Positions 17,313 to 26,232 of a stretch of 64,000 nucleotides of DNA are shown here, in pieces. Below the pieces are notes generated by a model. The model was not told where the DNA came from, made no database searches, and was given only the letters and a program-made list of their open reading frames with translations. The stretch's first letter is position 1. Every line of letters begins with the position of its first letter. Both the position numbers and the translations under genes were made by a program. Origin of the DNA: Halocynthiibacter sp. SDUM655004 (lineage in GTDB: Bacteria; Pseudomonadota; Alphaproteobacteria; Rhodobacterales; Rhodobacteraceae); contig NZ_JAPDUG010000005.1 in NCBI RefSeq assembly GCF_026015885.1, positions 1-64,000 of the forward strand, given 5' to 3'.

Positions 17313-17406
17313 AGCCTCAGGACTGAAACACATTCACCGTTTAGCTGGCAGTGTATGCGGATTTGCATCGCTGAATTGCACTCTAGAAAATCATTAGGGA
17401 GAGACC

Positions 17407-17916
17407 ATGACTGACTTAGTCGTAATTGTTTTTGAAGGCCGTCACACCGCAGACGAAGCGTTGCTTCGCTTGCAGAAGATGAGCATGGACTGGGAAGTTG
17501 ATCTGGACGAGGCCGTCGTGATGACCCGTGACAAAAACGGTGTCGTACGAACGCGCAACTCTGACACGCTGACTGCGGCAGGGTTCCTTGGAGGGACGTC
17601 CATTGGCGCGCTGACCGGAACGCTGATTGGCGCCATGGCTGGTAACCCGGCCGCTGGTTTTGTTGCGGGATCGGCTCTTGGAGCGGGGTCTGGAACCTTG
17701 GCTGGAATGCTGGATCAGGCCGACGAAGAAGACGCCCTGGCGGCGCGTGTGGGATCAAAAATGGGCCCCGACTCTTCGGCATTGGCTGTGATTGGATGGT
17801 CCAGTCGTCCCACGAAATTGTTAAGCGAACTGGAAGGCATGAAGGGCGAAGTTATCGAGACGTCTTTGTCTGTCAGCGATGAAAAAGAGCTTCGTGCAGC
17901 TTTGGCCGGAAGCTGA
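17407..17916 (+). CDS. DUF1269 membrane-associated protein
   Basis: Members of DUF1269 are small proteins of unknown function with a Gly-rich, glycine-zipper-like hydrophobic centre. Here the 169-aa product has an N-terminal alpha/beta part (VVIVFEGRHTADEAL), the Gly/Ala zipper at about 58-100 (GFLGGTSIGALTG, GAMAGNPAAG), and a C-terminal part with ALAVIGWSS and an amphipathic helix. The AGGGAGAGACC sequence before ATG 17407 is a strong ribosome binding site. A second DUF1269 protein with a long coiled-coil tail is encoded at 21719. Both lie in a block of envelope genes; stress association is plausible but unproven. Confidence 0.8.
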   Translation: MTDLVVIVFEGRHTADEALLRLQKMSMDWEVDLDEAVVMTRDKNGVVRTRNSDTLTAAGFLGGTSIGALTGTLIGAMAGNPAAGFVAGSALGAGSGTLAGMLDQADEEDALAARVGSKMGPDSSALAVIGWSSRPTKLLSELEGMKGEVIETSLSVSDEKELRAALAGS

Positions 17917-17934
17917 CCAAGTCTTCTTAAAAAC

Positions 17935-17961
17935 CCGGTGGCCTGAGCGCCAGGCCACCGG
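17935..17961 (+). terminator. Hairpin after DUF1269 gene
   Basis: CCGGTGGCCT (17935-17944) pairs perfectly with AGGCCACCGG (17952-17961) around a 7-base loop, 18 bases after the stop. It lacks a T-run but is strongly paired and well placed. Confidence 0.6.
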
Positions 17962-17999
17962 AACGCAATATTCACATCATCCAGACTGGAAACAGGTAA

Positions 18000-18410
18000 A
18001 TGAAAAGATTTTTGACCGCCGCTGTCGCTCTGACCGCATTTTCTTTCGGAGCCCCAATGACAGCATCCGCAGAGTCTGTCCCACACGTGGCTGGCGGAGT
18101 TGTTGTGGAATACAACAATCTTGACATCGCTTTGGTCGCTTCCGGCTGGAGTGTTGTCGAGCTTCTGCGCGGCGACGTGTACAATGATCGCGGTGACTTC
18201 GTAGGCTATGTCCATGATGCGCTTGTCTTGCCGGACGGTGATACGACCTTTGTAATTGTCAACGTCGCGGGCTTCCTGAACATTGGTGAAAAGCTGATCG
18301 GGTTGCCAGCAGGTGCCTTCGAGATCAACGCGAATGGTGATCTGGTGCTGCCCAATGCATCCAAGGACAATCTGAAAAGCCTGCCGCGGTTCTTCTACGC
18401 ACGCAACTAA
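18000..18410 (+). CDS. Exported PRC-barrel-like protein
   Basis: 136 aa with a signal peptide (MKRFLTAAVALTAFSFGA, cleavage near ASA). The mature part resembles a PRC-barrel: VELLRGDVYNDRGDFVGYVHDALV is the typical beta-hairpin GxVxxxxGexvGxvxD, followed by VIVNVAGFLNIGEKLIGLP. PRC-barrel proteins bind RNA, proteins or quinones in different contexts; in roseobacters exported versions are common and uncharacterised. It lies between DUF1269 and HdeD-like genes, with its own start region (weak AGG at 17995). Confidence 0.7.
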   Translation: MKRFLTAAVALTAFSFGAPMTASAESVPHVAGGVVVEYNNLDIALVASGWSVVELLRGDVYNDRGDFVGYVHDALVLPDGDTTFVIVNVAGFLNIGEKLIGLPAGAFEINANGDLVLPNASKDNLKSLPRFFYARN

Positions 18411-18515
18411 ACAGACTGGCGTACTCAACAGGGTTGACTTGCTTGAGGCGCCAGAACGCAAATTCGGTCCACAAAGTTTGGAACCGCAATCTACCAAGAG
18501 AAAGATACATTCGGC

Positions 18516-19070
18516 ATGGGAAACTCGGAAAACAACCTACAAGAAAACTGGGGATGGTTTCTTGCGCTCGGGATCGTTTTGATGATTGGTGGCGCATCCG
18601 CACTTTTTGCACCCTTTTTGGTATCATTGGCCATTGAATATGTGGTCGGAATTGTCTTCGCCGTCGGTGGCGTTGTGATGCTTGTTCAAGTTTTCACAAC
18701 CAAAGACGGTTGGAATGCACGGCTCATCTATTCGATCCTTGGCGGCTTCAACCTGTTTGCAGGGCTTATGCTCATGTTCCGCCCGCTCGAAGGGCTTGTG
18801 GCGCTGACGCTGGTCCTGATCGTCGCCATTTTCGTGAACGGCTTGGTCCGTATCGCTGTGGGCGTGATGGCGCGACCGGATGAAGGCTCTGGCTGGGTCA
18901 TTTTTGTTGGCTGCGTGTCCGTACTGGCTTCGGGATATCTGTTGGCGATGTACCCCGAAGTGAGCGTCATGCTGTTGGGGATTGTGGCAGGCGTATCTCT
19001 GATTGGTGAAGGCGCTGGCTACATCCGCTTTGCATATGGTTTGAAAAATGGCGTGTCAGTCGCTGTCTGA
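18516..19070 (+). CDS. HdeD/DUF308 family inner-membrane protein
   Basis: 184 aa with six hydrophobic segments arranged as three hairpins, the usual layout of HdeD family acid-resistance proteins. The family-like stretches include GIVLMIGGASALFAPFLVS, VGIVFAVGGVVMLVQ and a final GVSLIGEGAGYIRFA. In E. coli HdeD contributes to acid resistance at high cell density; in alphaproteobacteria the role is not established. Ribosome binding is modest (AAGAGAAAG well upstream). It sits between the PRC-barrel and phosphatase genes on the same strand. Confidence 0.8.
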   Translation: MGNSENNLQENWGWFLALGIVLMIGGASALFAPFLVSLAIEYVVGIVFAVGGVVMLVQVFTTKDGWNARLIYSILGGFNLFAGLMLMFRPLEGLVALTLVLIVAIFVNGLVRIAVGVMARPDEGSGWVIFVGCVSVLASGYLLAMYPEVSVMLLGIVAGVSLIGEGAGYIRFAYGLKNGVSVAV

Positions 19071-19135
19071 ACAACAGCGGGCGACTGTGATCCACATAGT
19101 TCAGCCATCAATGTACGCGCTCTTGAAGGGACGAA

Positions 19136-20851
19136 ATGATGCCCAGCTCTAGTCTTTTTCCTTCGGTGTTGAAACTTGCCGCCATTTGTCTGGGCTTCGC
19201 AGTTCCATCTGTTTTGAATGCTCAGGAAAAGCCCCGACTGGTACTTCAGATCACCGTAGATCAGTTGCGTGGAGATTTGATTGATAGATACGGTGCTCAC
19301 TTGGGCGAGGGTGGTTTCCGATACCTACTGGAAAATGGCGTTAACTTTACCAACACCCATCACCGCCATGCCAACACAGAAACAATTGTGGGTCACACAA
19401 CACTGGCAACTGGCACGGATCCTGCCATTCATGGAATGGTTGCCAACCTTTGGTTTGATCGCAAGACAGGTACGCCGTTTTACAACGTGCAAGATCCAGA
19501 CTATCCGCTGGTTGGGGCTTCTGGAATTGACGCCGACAATGAAATTGATCCAACCCAACGCGCCGCTACAACGGATGGGCGGTCGCCACGCAATATCATA
19601 AGTTCAACGATCTCCGATGAAATCGCCTTACATTTTGGCCCGACGTCCAAGGTGTTTGGGGTGTCAGTCAAAGATCGCGGGGCAATTGCGATGGCGGGCC
19701 ACGCTGGTGAAGCGTACTGGTTCTCAAAGTCAGAAGGCCGGTTTGTTACAAGTACATTTTACAATGATGCCTACCCAAGTTGGATCGGGGAATGGGATGC
19801 CAAGGGCCTGGTCGCGTCTTATGCCAACCGCGACTGGACGCTTTTGGGGGACGCCTCGGATTATGCCTTTGCCGACCGGGATGATCAGCCATGGGAAACA
19901 GCATTGCCGGGATTTGGCCGCACATTTCCACATAACTGGGGCCCGGCCGACGGAAAATACTTCACGACCTTTCTAACCCTTAGCCCAGCAGGGGATGAAA
20001 TTACTGTCGACTTTGCCAAGGCCCTGCTGGACGCAGAACAGCTCGGGCAAGACGTGGTGACTGACTACCTGTCCGTCAGCTTGTCATCGACGGATTATGT
20101 TGGCCACATATTCGGCCCATCCAGCCTGGAAGCCGAAGACAACTTTGCCCATCTCGACAGGCAAATTGCCGGCCTGTTGCAATATGTAGAATCCGTTGTG
20201 GGGCTGGAACACACATTGGTCGTGTTATCGGCAGACCACGGTGCTCCTGAACACCCAGACTACCTTGCAACACTGGGCATTGAGGCGGGTTTGTTCGATT
20301 TTGAACGCGTCGACACGGAACCAGGATTTGTGCGGCTGCAAATGGATTTTGGAGAGTCCAAAGAACTGGTTCAAAACTTCTCCAACCCTTACGTCTATTT
20401 GAACAAAGACCTCATTTCCGAACGCGATTTGGATCCATTGGTTGTTGAACGGGCGGTTTCTGATGAACTTCAGAAGCTCCCAGGAATTGCCTATGCCGTC
20501 AGTAGCTCGGACTTGCGAAGAGGGGCGTTTGCCAAAACCAAGATTAGCGATGCAGTCTTGGCTAACTTTAATCCGGATCGATCCGGAGACATCTATGTTG
20601 TGTTTGAACCGCATTGGTTTGTAGCTGATTTCGACGGGTTGCACGTTGCATCCGCACATGGCTCGCCGTGGACATATGACACCCATGTTCCCTTGATTTT
20701 TTCCGGAAAAAATATTGCCACCAAGACAATCGTGCGACGCGTCGAAACCGTAGATGTCGCGCCCACGATTGCGGCCATTTTGGGCACCAAACCGCCTTCC
20801 GGAGCAGTGGGTGACCCCCTGCCTGAAGCGATGCCAAGGACAAAGGACTGA
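19136..20851 (+). CDS. Exported alkaline phosphatase (PafA-like)
   Basis: A 571-aa member of the alkaline phosphatase superfamily with a signal peptide (about 1-29, ending VLNAQ). The metal site opens with VDQLRGD (Asp42); the nucleophile is a Thr in HANTETIVGH (about 81-83), as in PafA-type monoesterases rather than PhoA; SADHGAPEH supplies the second Asp-His metal pair, and HGSPW further metal ligands. It releases phosphate from organic esters in the periplasm. The start may be either of two adjacent ATG codons (19136 or 19139). The outer-membrane protein gene follows after 2 bp, so the pair is an operon. Confidence 0.85.
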   Translation: MMPSSSLFPSVLKLAAICLGFAVPSVLNAQEKPRLVLQITVDQLRGDLIDRYGAHLGEGGFRYLLENGVNFTNTHHRHANTETIVGHTTLATGTDPAIHGMVANLWFDRKTGTPFYNVQDPDYPLVGASGIDADNEIDPTQRAATTDGRSPRNIISSTISDEIALHFGPTSKVFGVSVKDRGAIAMAGHAGEAYWFSKSEGRFVTSTFYNDAYPSWIGEWDAKGLVASYANRDWTLLGDASDYAFADRDDQPWETALPGFGRTFPHNWGPADGKYFTTFLTLSPAGDEITVDFAKALLDAEQLGQDVVTDYLSVSLSSTDYVGHIFGPSSLEAEDNFAHLDRQIAGLLQYVESVVGLEHTLVVLSADHGAPEHPDYLATLGIEAGLFDFERVDTEPGFVRLQMDFGESKELVQNFSNPYVYLNKDLISERDLDPLVVERAVSDELQKLPGIAYAVSSSDLRRGAFAKTKISDAVLANFNPDRSGDIYVVFEPHWFVADFDGLHVASAHGSPWTYDTHVPLIFSGKNIATKTIVRRVETVDVAPTIAAILGTKPPSGAVGDPLPEAMPRTKD

Positions 20852-20853
20852 CC

Positions 20854-21639
20854 ATGAGATCGTTAATGAAGCGCTTCGCCCAAATAGCCGTTTTATGCAC
20901 AATTGGTGCGCCGGTTCTGGCCCAGTCAGACGCCGCCCAAGCCAACAATCCATTGGCGGACATAACTGCGTTCAACATCCAAAACTACTACTTCGGAGAG
21001 TTTACAGGTCCTGGTGATGCCACCGGAAATCAATTTGTTCTGCGATACGCAAAGCCGGTCACAATCGGTGATTCAAACTGGCTGATCCGGGCCTCTTTGC
21101 CGTTTAATACTTTGCCTGTAGGTGCAGGTGGTCAAGAGGTGAGCGGGATCGGAGACTTCGACGTTTTTGCAGCCTACCAATTCGACACAGGCAATCCTGG
21201 AGTTAGTTTTGCACTTGGCCCGCAAGTGGTGGCCCCAACGGCCTCTGATGACCGCCTAGGAGCGGATCAGTGGCAGCTTGGGCTGGCAAACGTCTACTTC
21301 AATGCGACTTCGCCTGTGTTTCAGTATGGCTATCTTTTGACGTATCGCACGGGTGTCGGGGATACGAACGGTCGTCAACGTGCAAGTCTTGGCGCCATTC
21401 AGCCATTTGCCTTTTATCAGCTTGGTGGTGGGTATTACACAGGTGGTGCGCCGATCTGGACGTACGATTTTGCCACTGACAGTTATGCGGTTCCACTGGG
21501 TCTTAGGCTCGGGAAAGTCACCAAGCGCGGCAACACCGTCTACAACTTTTTTGTTGAGCCACAGTACTCGGTTTTCACTAAGGGCGCTGGCCAGCCAAAG
21601 TGGCAAATCTACATGGCGCTCAACATGCAGTTCCAATGA
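20854..21639 (+). CDS. Probable outer-membrane beta-barrel protein
   Basis: 261 aa with a signal peptide (MKRFAQIAVLCTIGAPVLAQ). The mature protein alternates hydrophobic and polar residues in many short strands rich in Gly, Tyr and Phe, and ends with the C-terminal Phe-x sequence (YMALNMQFQ) expected of a barrel. It resembles the transporter/MetA-pathway-like outer-membrane family. AAGGA six bases upstream of ATG 20854 supports the start. It follows the phosphatase by 2 bp and could provide passage for its substrate or product, though this is inference from position. Confidence 0.65.
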   Translation: MRSLMKRFAQIAVLCTIGAPVLAQSDAAQANNPLADITAFNIQNYYFGEFTGPGDATGNQFVLRYAKPVTIGDSNWLIRASLPFNTLPVGAGGQEVSGIGDFDVFAAYQFDTGNPGVSFALGPQVVAPTASDDRLGADQWQLGLANVYFNATSPVFQYGYLLTYRTGVGDTNGRQRASLGAIQPFAFYQLGGGYYTGGAPIWTYDFATDSYAVPLGLRLGKVTKRGNTVYNFFVEPQYSVFTKGAGQPKWQIYMALNMQFQ

Positions 21640-21718
21640 CCCGTGGGGCACGTGGCTCATGCCGGCCCTAGTTTTGAAACACATCAATCAATCTAACCCA
21701 ACAATCAGGAATGCTATT

Positions 21719-22576
21719 ATGGAAAAATTTATCGCTGTCGTTTTTGAAAATGATGACGCTGCTTTCAAAGGCGAGACAGCCTTGCGAGGGCTGCATGCAA
21801 CAGGAGAACTGGCAGTGTATGCGGCTGCTGTGATCGGGAAAGATCTCGACGGAAAAGTCGAGGTCAAGAAGGTCGAAGACGAAGGGCCATTGGGAACCGC
21901 ATTGGGCCTTGTCATTGGCGGCATGGTAGGTGTTTTGGCTGGCCCTCTGGCTGTTGCGTCCGGTGCTGCAATCGCCGGTTCTGCGGCCGCTGCGTCTGCC
22001 GCGGCGTCAGGAATGGCTGTCGGATCAATGACAGGCGGCCTGTTCGGTGTTTACCGTGACCTTTGGGTGGCCGGAATTGACTCTGCGATGCTTGATGAAG
22101 TCAGTGTCGAACTGCTTCCAGGGAAGTCTTGCGTGGTGGCGTCGGTTGATGAAGTCTGGACCTCACCCTTGGATGTCAAAATGGGTGAAGCTGGTGGGGT
22201 GGTGTTCCGAAAGCCGCGCATCGATGCAATTGATGAACAATACGCAGCTGACATGGCAGAGCTTGATCGGGAGATCGCAGAGCTCAAGGATGAGTGGAAG
22301 CAATCAAGCGATGAGACCAAACAGGCAATCCACGATAAGATCGATAGTGCCAAGGCGAAAGCTACTGCAGCCAAGGAAAAAATTTCGCTTCGTATGGATG
22401 AGCTAGACAGCCAAACAGAAGCGAGGCTCGAAGCGATTGATGAGCAAATTGCAGCGGCCAAAGAAAACACCCGCCAAAAATTTGAAACGCGCAAAGCTGA
22501 AATTCAGGCTGACTACAAAGAACGTAAAGGCAAGCTAGATGCATCAATGGTTCTGGCAAAAGAAGCTCTCACCTGA
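21719..22576 (+). CDS. DUF1269 protein with long coiled-coil tail
   Basis: 285 aa. The N-terminal 170 residues match DUF1269: an alpha/beta start (FIAVVFENDDAAFKGETAL), a Gly/Ala-rich zipper (about 65-105) and a VASVDE strand. Residues ~175-283 form a highly charged coiled coil (ELDREIAELKDEWKQ, AEIQADYKERKGK) that is absent from ordinary members such as the one at 17407. ATG 21719 has AGGA eight bases upstream; the open frame continues upstream but overlaps the outer-membrane gene. The tail suggests tethering of a membrane module to a partner or to itself. Function is unknown. Confidence 0.75.
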   Translation: MEKFIAVVFENDDAAFKGETALRGLHATGELAVYAAAVIGKDLDGKVEVKKVEDEGPLGTALGLVIGGMVGVLAGPLAVASGAAIAGSAAAASAAASGMAVGSMTGGLFGVYRDLWVAGIDSAMLDEVSVELLPGKSCVVASVDEVWTSPLDVKMGEAGGVVFRKPRIDAIDEQYAADMAELDREIAELKDEWKQSSDETKQAIHDKIDSAKAKATAAKEKISLRMDELDSQTEARLEAIDEQIAAAKENTRQKFETRKAEIQADYKERKGKLDASMVLAKEALT

Positions 22577-22686
22577 ACCAATTTGTTAAAACCGCTGAAT
22601 AAAAGCACTTAGCGTCGTCAAAAATGACTGACGCAGATTAGTCGCAAAAGGCGTTGCGCTGATCAAATCTAGAGAAAGGAAAAGAA

Positions 22687-22926
22687 ATGGCAGATTTAAA
22701 AAGCATGATGGCTGAACTTCAACAAAAACGAGATGAAATCAAACTTCAGTTGCACCTCGGATCAATGGAAGCAGAGGACGAGTGGGATTCACTTGTATCT
22801 GAATGGGACAAATTCCTTTCAAAATCCCAGTTTGACCAAACTGCTGACGAGGTTGGTGAAGCAGCCCGTGAACTTGGGCTCAAAATGAAGGCTGCTTATG
22901 ACAACGCCAAAAAGGTCGTTGGTTAA
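22687..22926 (+). CDS. Small charged helical protein, 79 aa
   Basis: No family recognised. The sequence is almost entirely amphipathic helix (SMMAELQQKRDEIKLQLHLG, AARELGLKMKAAYDNAKKVVG) and could dimerise as a coiled coil. AGAAAGGAAAAG is a good ribosome binding site. It follows the coiled-coil DUF1269 protein by 110 bp; an interaction between the two helical regions is a guess from position. Confidence 0.6.
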   Translation: MADLKSMMAELQQKRDEIKLQLHLGSMEAEDEWDSLVSEWDKFLSKSQFDQTADEVGEAARELGLKMKAAYDNAKKVVG

Positions 22927-23189
22927 AGGGCGGGCCGGAATGCTCCAAAATCAGCTTTATTGTTTGAGGGTCGTTTGGGCTTAGGCAAACGTCGGGCATT
23001 ATTACAGGCGACCAAAATATGACACGACCTTCGGTAATGGGTAGCTCGATTCACGAGCTTACCTCTACTTCGAAATCTAAGTATGTTAGTCGCTATTAGA
23101 AACGGGTGCCCCTAGAGCCAATTTGTACCGCTTTGCGGGTTCCGTTTTTGAAATTATACCACTTCCCAAGATGCAAGGGGCCAAGGCGA

Positions 23190-24479
23190 ATGACTGTTGA
23201 TGCAGATGACACCGCAACTGAAGTCAAAGAGCCCGCAGTTGCCGTCTCACGTCAGACAACTGCTTTGGCGTCTTTCGTAGTCCTGGCACTTTTGATCAGT
23301 GTTGCCTTTGTGGAGCTCGTTCGTCCATTTCTTGCAGCGCTGGCACTGGCCGCGATTTTTGCGGCGCTTGTGCAACCGTTTTATACTTGGGTTCTGATCC
23401 GAACCGGAAAACGAGAAGGCCTAGCCAGTACCATTACCGTATTGGTTGGCGTGCTGCTTGTCGTGGGGCCGCTCATTGGAGTGGGATATCTTGCGACGGT
23501 TCAGGCTTCCGGGTTGGTGGCAGGCGCGGATCAGGTCATTGAAACGCTATCCGAAGATGCCGCCGCCCTGAAAGGCGGAACGTTTGAGTTTCCAAGCTGG
23601 GTTCCGGTTGCCAAGGAGCTGACAGAAGCGGGCCCTCTGGTTTTTGAAAAAGCAGAAGGGCTGCTAGGTTCGGCGGCTTCGTTCCTAACGGCTGAACTAT
23701 CTCACTTAACCAATGGTACAGCAAAATTCTTCCTAAGCCTTTTCACCTTCTTGTATGCGATGTTCTTTTTCTTACCGCTTAAAGACACTGCATTTCGCCC
23801 AATTCTCGAGAACTCCGGGCTAAGCGTCGATCTTCAGGACAAACTGCACGAAAGAATTGTGTCCGTTAGCCGAGCGACGATAAAGGGAACTTTGTTGATC
23901 GGCGTGATACAGGGTGCACTCGGAGGCCTTGGTTTTTGGGCGGCAGGGATCGAGGGCCCTGCTTTTTGGGCAGTTGTAATGGCGATTGCAGCAGCTATTC
24001 CAGGTATTGGCGCAACTGGCGTGGTATTTGGTGGGGCAGCCTATCTGGCGTTTCAGAGCGAATTTCCGGCCGCAATTGGGCTGGCGCTTTGGGCTGGCTT
24101 GGTGGTCGGGACAATAGACAATGTTCTGCGGCCATCACTCGTAGGAAAAGACGCACAAATGTCGGATCTGATGATCTTTGTCAGCACATTGGGCGGGCTT
24201 GCGTTGTTTGGTGCATCAGGGCTGGTTTTTGGCCCGGTTATTGCCGGTGTGTTCGTTGCGGTTTGGCAGGAAGCACCCAGGTTTTTGCAGCCGCCAGTTG
24301 AGAGCCAAGGCGATGACCAAACTGCCTCGGAGATTCAGCAGTTGGTTGAGCCAGATGAGCAGCATTCCGTCGACGCAACTTCAGCCAGTGGGCAGGTACG
24401 CAGGTTTACGGCATCAAAGGTCGACTTGGAAAAAGAGGTAGAGGCCTTGAAACGCGAACTGGCGAGAGACGACACTTAA
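23190..24479 (+). CDS. AI-2E family transporter
   Basis: 429 aa with about eight membrane segments. Family landmarks are the early paired helices (FVVLALLISVAFVELVRPF), the long periplasmic helical region (about 125-175), the ATIKGTLLIGVIQGALGG segment and the LVGTIDNVLRPSLVGK motif. The family includes TqsA (named for AI-2 export) and sodium/proton antiporters, so the substrate is open. The C-terminus (about 370-429) is a charged tail ending in a coiled-coil-like helix. The start at 23190 is chosen by family length and an AGGGG upstream. A second family member lies at 28133-29257. Confidence 0.85.
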   Translation: MTVDADDTATEVKEPAVAVSRQTTALASFVVLALLISVAFVELVRPFLAALALAAIFAALVQPFYTWVLIRTGKREGLASTITVLVGVLLVVGPLIGVGYLATVQASGLVAGADQVIETLSEDAAALKGGTFEFPSWVPVAKELTEAGPLVFEKAEGLLGSAASFLTAELSHLTNGTAKFFLSLFTFLYAMFFFLPLKDTAFRPILENSGLSVDLQDKLHERIVSVSRATIKGTLLIGVIQGALGGLGFWAAGIEGPAFWAVVMAIAAAIPGIGATGVVFGGAAYLAFQSEFPAAIGLALWAGLVVGTIDNVLRPSLVGKDAQMSDLMIFVSTLGGLALFGASGLVFGPVIAGVFVAVWQEAPRFLQPPVESQGDDQTASEIQQLVEPDEQHSVDATSASGQVRRFTASKVDLEKEVEALKRELARDDT

Positions 24480-24539
24480 CGCGTGAAATCTCTCGTTGTT
24501 TCAGAAAACAAACTCACCGTTTTGCGCGGCAGATTGGCC

Positions 24540-25949
24540 TCACAGCACCGGAGAGAACAACCGCGCAACGGGCGCGCCCAGCCGGATATGCCGAGGTTGC
24601 TCCGAGAGCTCTTTGTCTAACTTGACGGCCCGCGCGAAATCCTTTTCCAGGAAGGCGGCAGTTTGCTTTGCGGCCTCGGAATCAAACATGACGGCCATGG
24701 CTTCAAAATTCAGGCGGAAGGAGCGGTTGTCCATATTGGTCGTCCCAATTGCCGCCAGACTCTCATCCACGAGAACCACTTTTTGATGCATAAAGCCTTC
24801 GTCATAGCGCCATACTTTTACGCCCGCTTGCCGGATTTCGTCAAAGTAGGCAAAAGCCGCAAGCCAAGGGATTTTGTGGTCGATAACTTCGGGTACTAAA
24901 ATACGAACATCAACACCTCTAAGCGAGGCATGTTTCAAGGCTGTCAAAACATCTGTGTCAGGCACAAAGTAAGGCGACGCGATCCACACGCGTTCTTTGG
25001 CAGCACAAATGGCCGAGAAGAAGAAAAGCGCACCGGTTTCCATTTCATCGCCCGGCCCGGTCGGGACGATCATGCCGGTCATATCCTCGGATGCATGAGG
25101 GGCTTCCCAGTTTAGAGGGTCTACCATCAACTCACCTGTAGCCCAGTGCCAGTCTTCTGCAAATATGAGCTGAAGCTGAGAAACGACTGGGCCCTTTAGC
25201 TCTACATGCGTGTCTCTCCAAGCTCCGAATTTGGCGCTTTTGCCCATGTATTCGTCACCGACATTCAGCCCACCTGTGAAGGCTACGGTTCCGTCAACAA
25301 CAACAGTCTTTCGGTGATTTCGAAAATTAAGCTGAAACCTGTTTTTCGGGCCTCGAGTGCTTTTGGGATCAATGGCCAAAACGCCAGAGGATCGAAGCTC
25401 CTCGTGATATTCTCTAGGTAACCCAACGCAGCCAACAGCATCGAACATGACCCGGACAGTGACACCTCGTTTGGCTGCCGCTATCAGATGCGTCTTTAAC
25501 TCACGTCCAATCTCGTCGTCATGGATGATGTAAAACTGTAGCAGAATGTAGTCTTTAGCGGCGTCGAGCGCATCGAAGATAGCCGCAAATGTTTGCGCCC
25601 CATCGATCAAGATCCGCATGTTGTTTCCTCGAACAGCGGGCAATTCTGAAATTGCCTCAAACGGCTCTACAGGGAAATCCGGGTTTGAAACAGGGGCGTT
25701 GGCCAGTTTGTAATTCTGAACACCTTCGATGATTTCTTCACTGTCACGACGCGCAATCAGGTAATCCTTGAACTTGTGATGCCCCAGAAAGAGATACAAA
25801 GGAACCCCAAGATAGGGGGCAGTTATCAAGAAAACGACCCAACCGACGGCGCCTTGCGACGTCCTTGATGACGACACAGCGCGCCACGCAAACCAGATTG
25901 CAATAATCTCGAGAACGATTAGGGCCGCTACGGCGAATGACGCTATCAT
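24540..25949 (-). CDS. cls: Cardiolipin synthase (ClsA type)
   Basis: 469 aa. Two N-terminal membrane segments (about 4-24 and 34-56) are followed by two phospholipase D domains with complete HKD motifs: H212-x-K214 (NHRKTVVVDG) and H388-x-K390 (MHQKVVLVDE). Bacterial Cls joins two phosphatidylglycerol molecules to make cardiolipin at the inner membrane. AGGAGG ten bases before ATG 25949 fixes the start; an upstream in-frame ATG lacks one. It is convergent with the AI-2E gene and divergent from the MscS gene. Cardiolipin synthesis next to a mechanosensitive channel and lipid kinase points to envelope adaptation. Confidence 0.92.
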   Translation of the reverse strand: MIASFAVAALIVLEIIAIWFAWRAVSSSRTSQGAVGWVVFLITAPYLGVPLYLFLGHHKFKDYLIARRDSEEIIEGVQNYKLANAPVSNPDFPVEPFEAISELPAVRGNNMRILIDGAQTFAAIFDALDAAKDYILLQFYIIHDDEIGRELKTHLIAAAKRGVTVRVMFDAVGCVGLPREYHEELRSSGVLAIDPKSTRGPKNRFQLNFRNHRKTVVVDGTVAFTGGLNVGDEYMGKSAKFGAWRDTHVELKGPVVSQLQLIFAEDWHWATGELMVDPLNWEAPHASEDMTGMIVPTGPGDEMETGALFFFSAICAAKERVWIASPYFVPDTDVLTALKHASLRGVDVRILVPEVIDHKIPWLAAFAYFDEIRQAGVKVWRYDEGFMHQKVVLVDESLAAIGTTNMDNRSFRLNFEAMAVMFDSEAAKQTAAFLEKDFARAVKLDKELSEQPRHIRLGAPVARLFSPVL

Positions 25950-26232
25950 CTTGGCAAAACCTCCTAAGGAGAACTGAATTATTTCAAGAGCATGACACCA
26001 CAATTATCAATTTTGTTCAGAGTGAACCCGCAATACAAAACAAAGATATTTCAAAATTTGCATTTAGGATACACATAAGATCCATTGCGGAGGCAGCCAC
26101 TGCAAAAAATTGAAAAAGCTGCATTTTCTTTTACTCTGGCGCTGTAAAGTAAAGCGCATCCCAGTCAGATCCACATAACCGCTGGCGATAGTTGGTTGCC
26201 AGAAAAAGATTAACAGCGAACGGTAAAACCAA

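Noticed and set aside
16712-17782. 356-codon minus-strand frame
   Set aside because: It spans the end of the sulfatase, a terminator hairpin and part of the DUF1269 gene on the other strand, so it cannot be a single real gene in that context.
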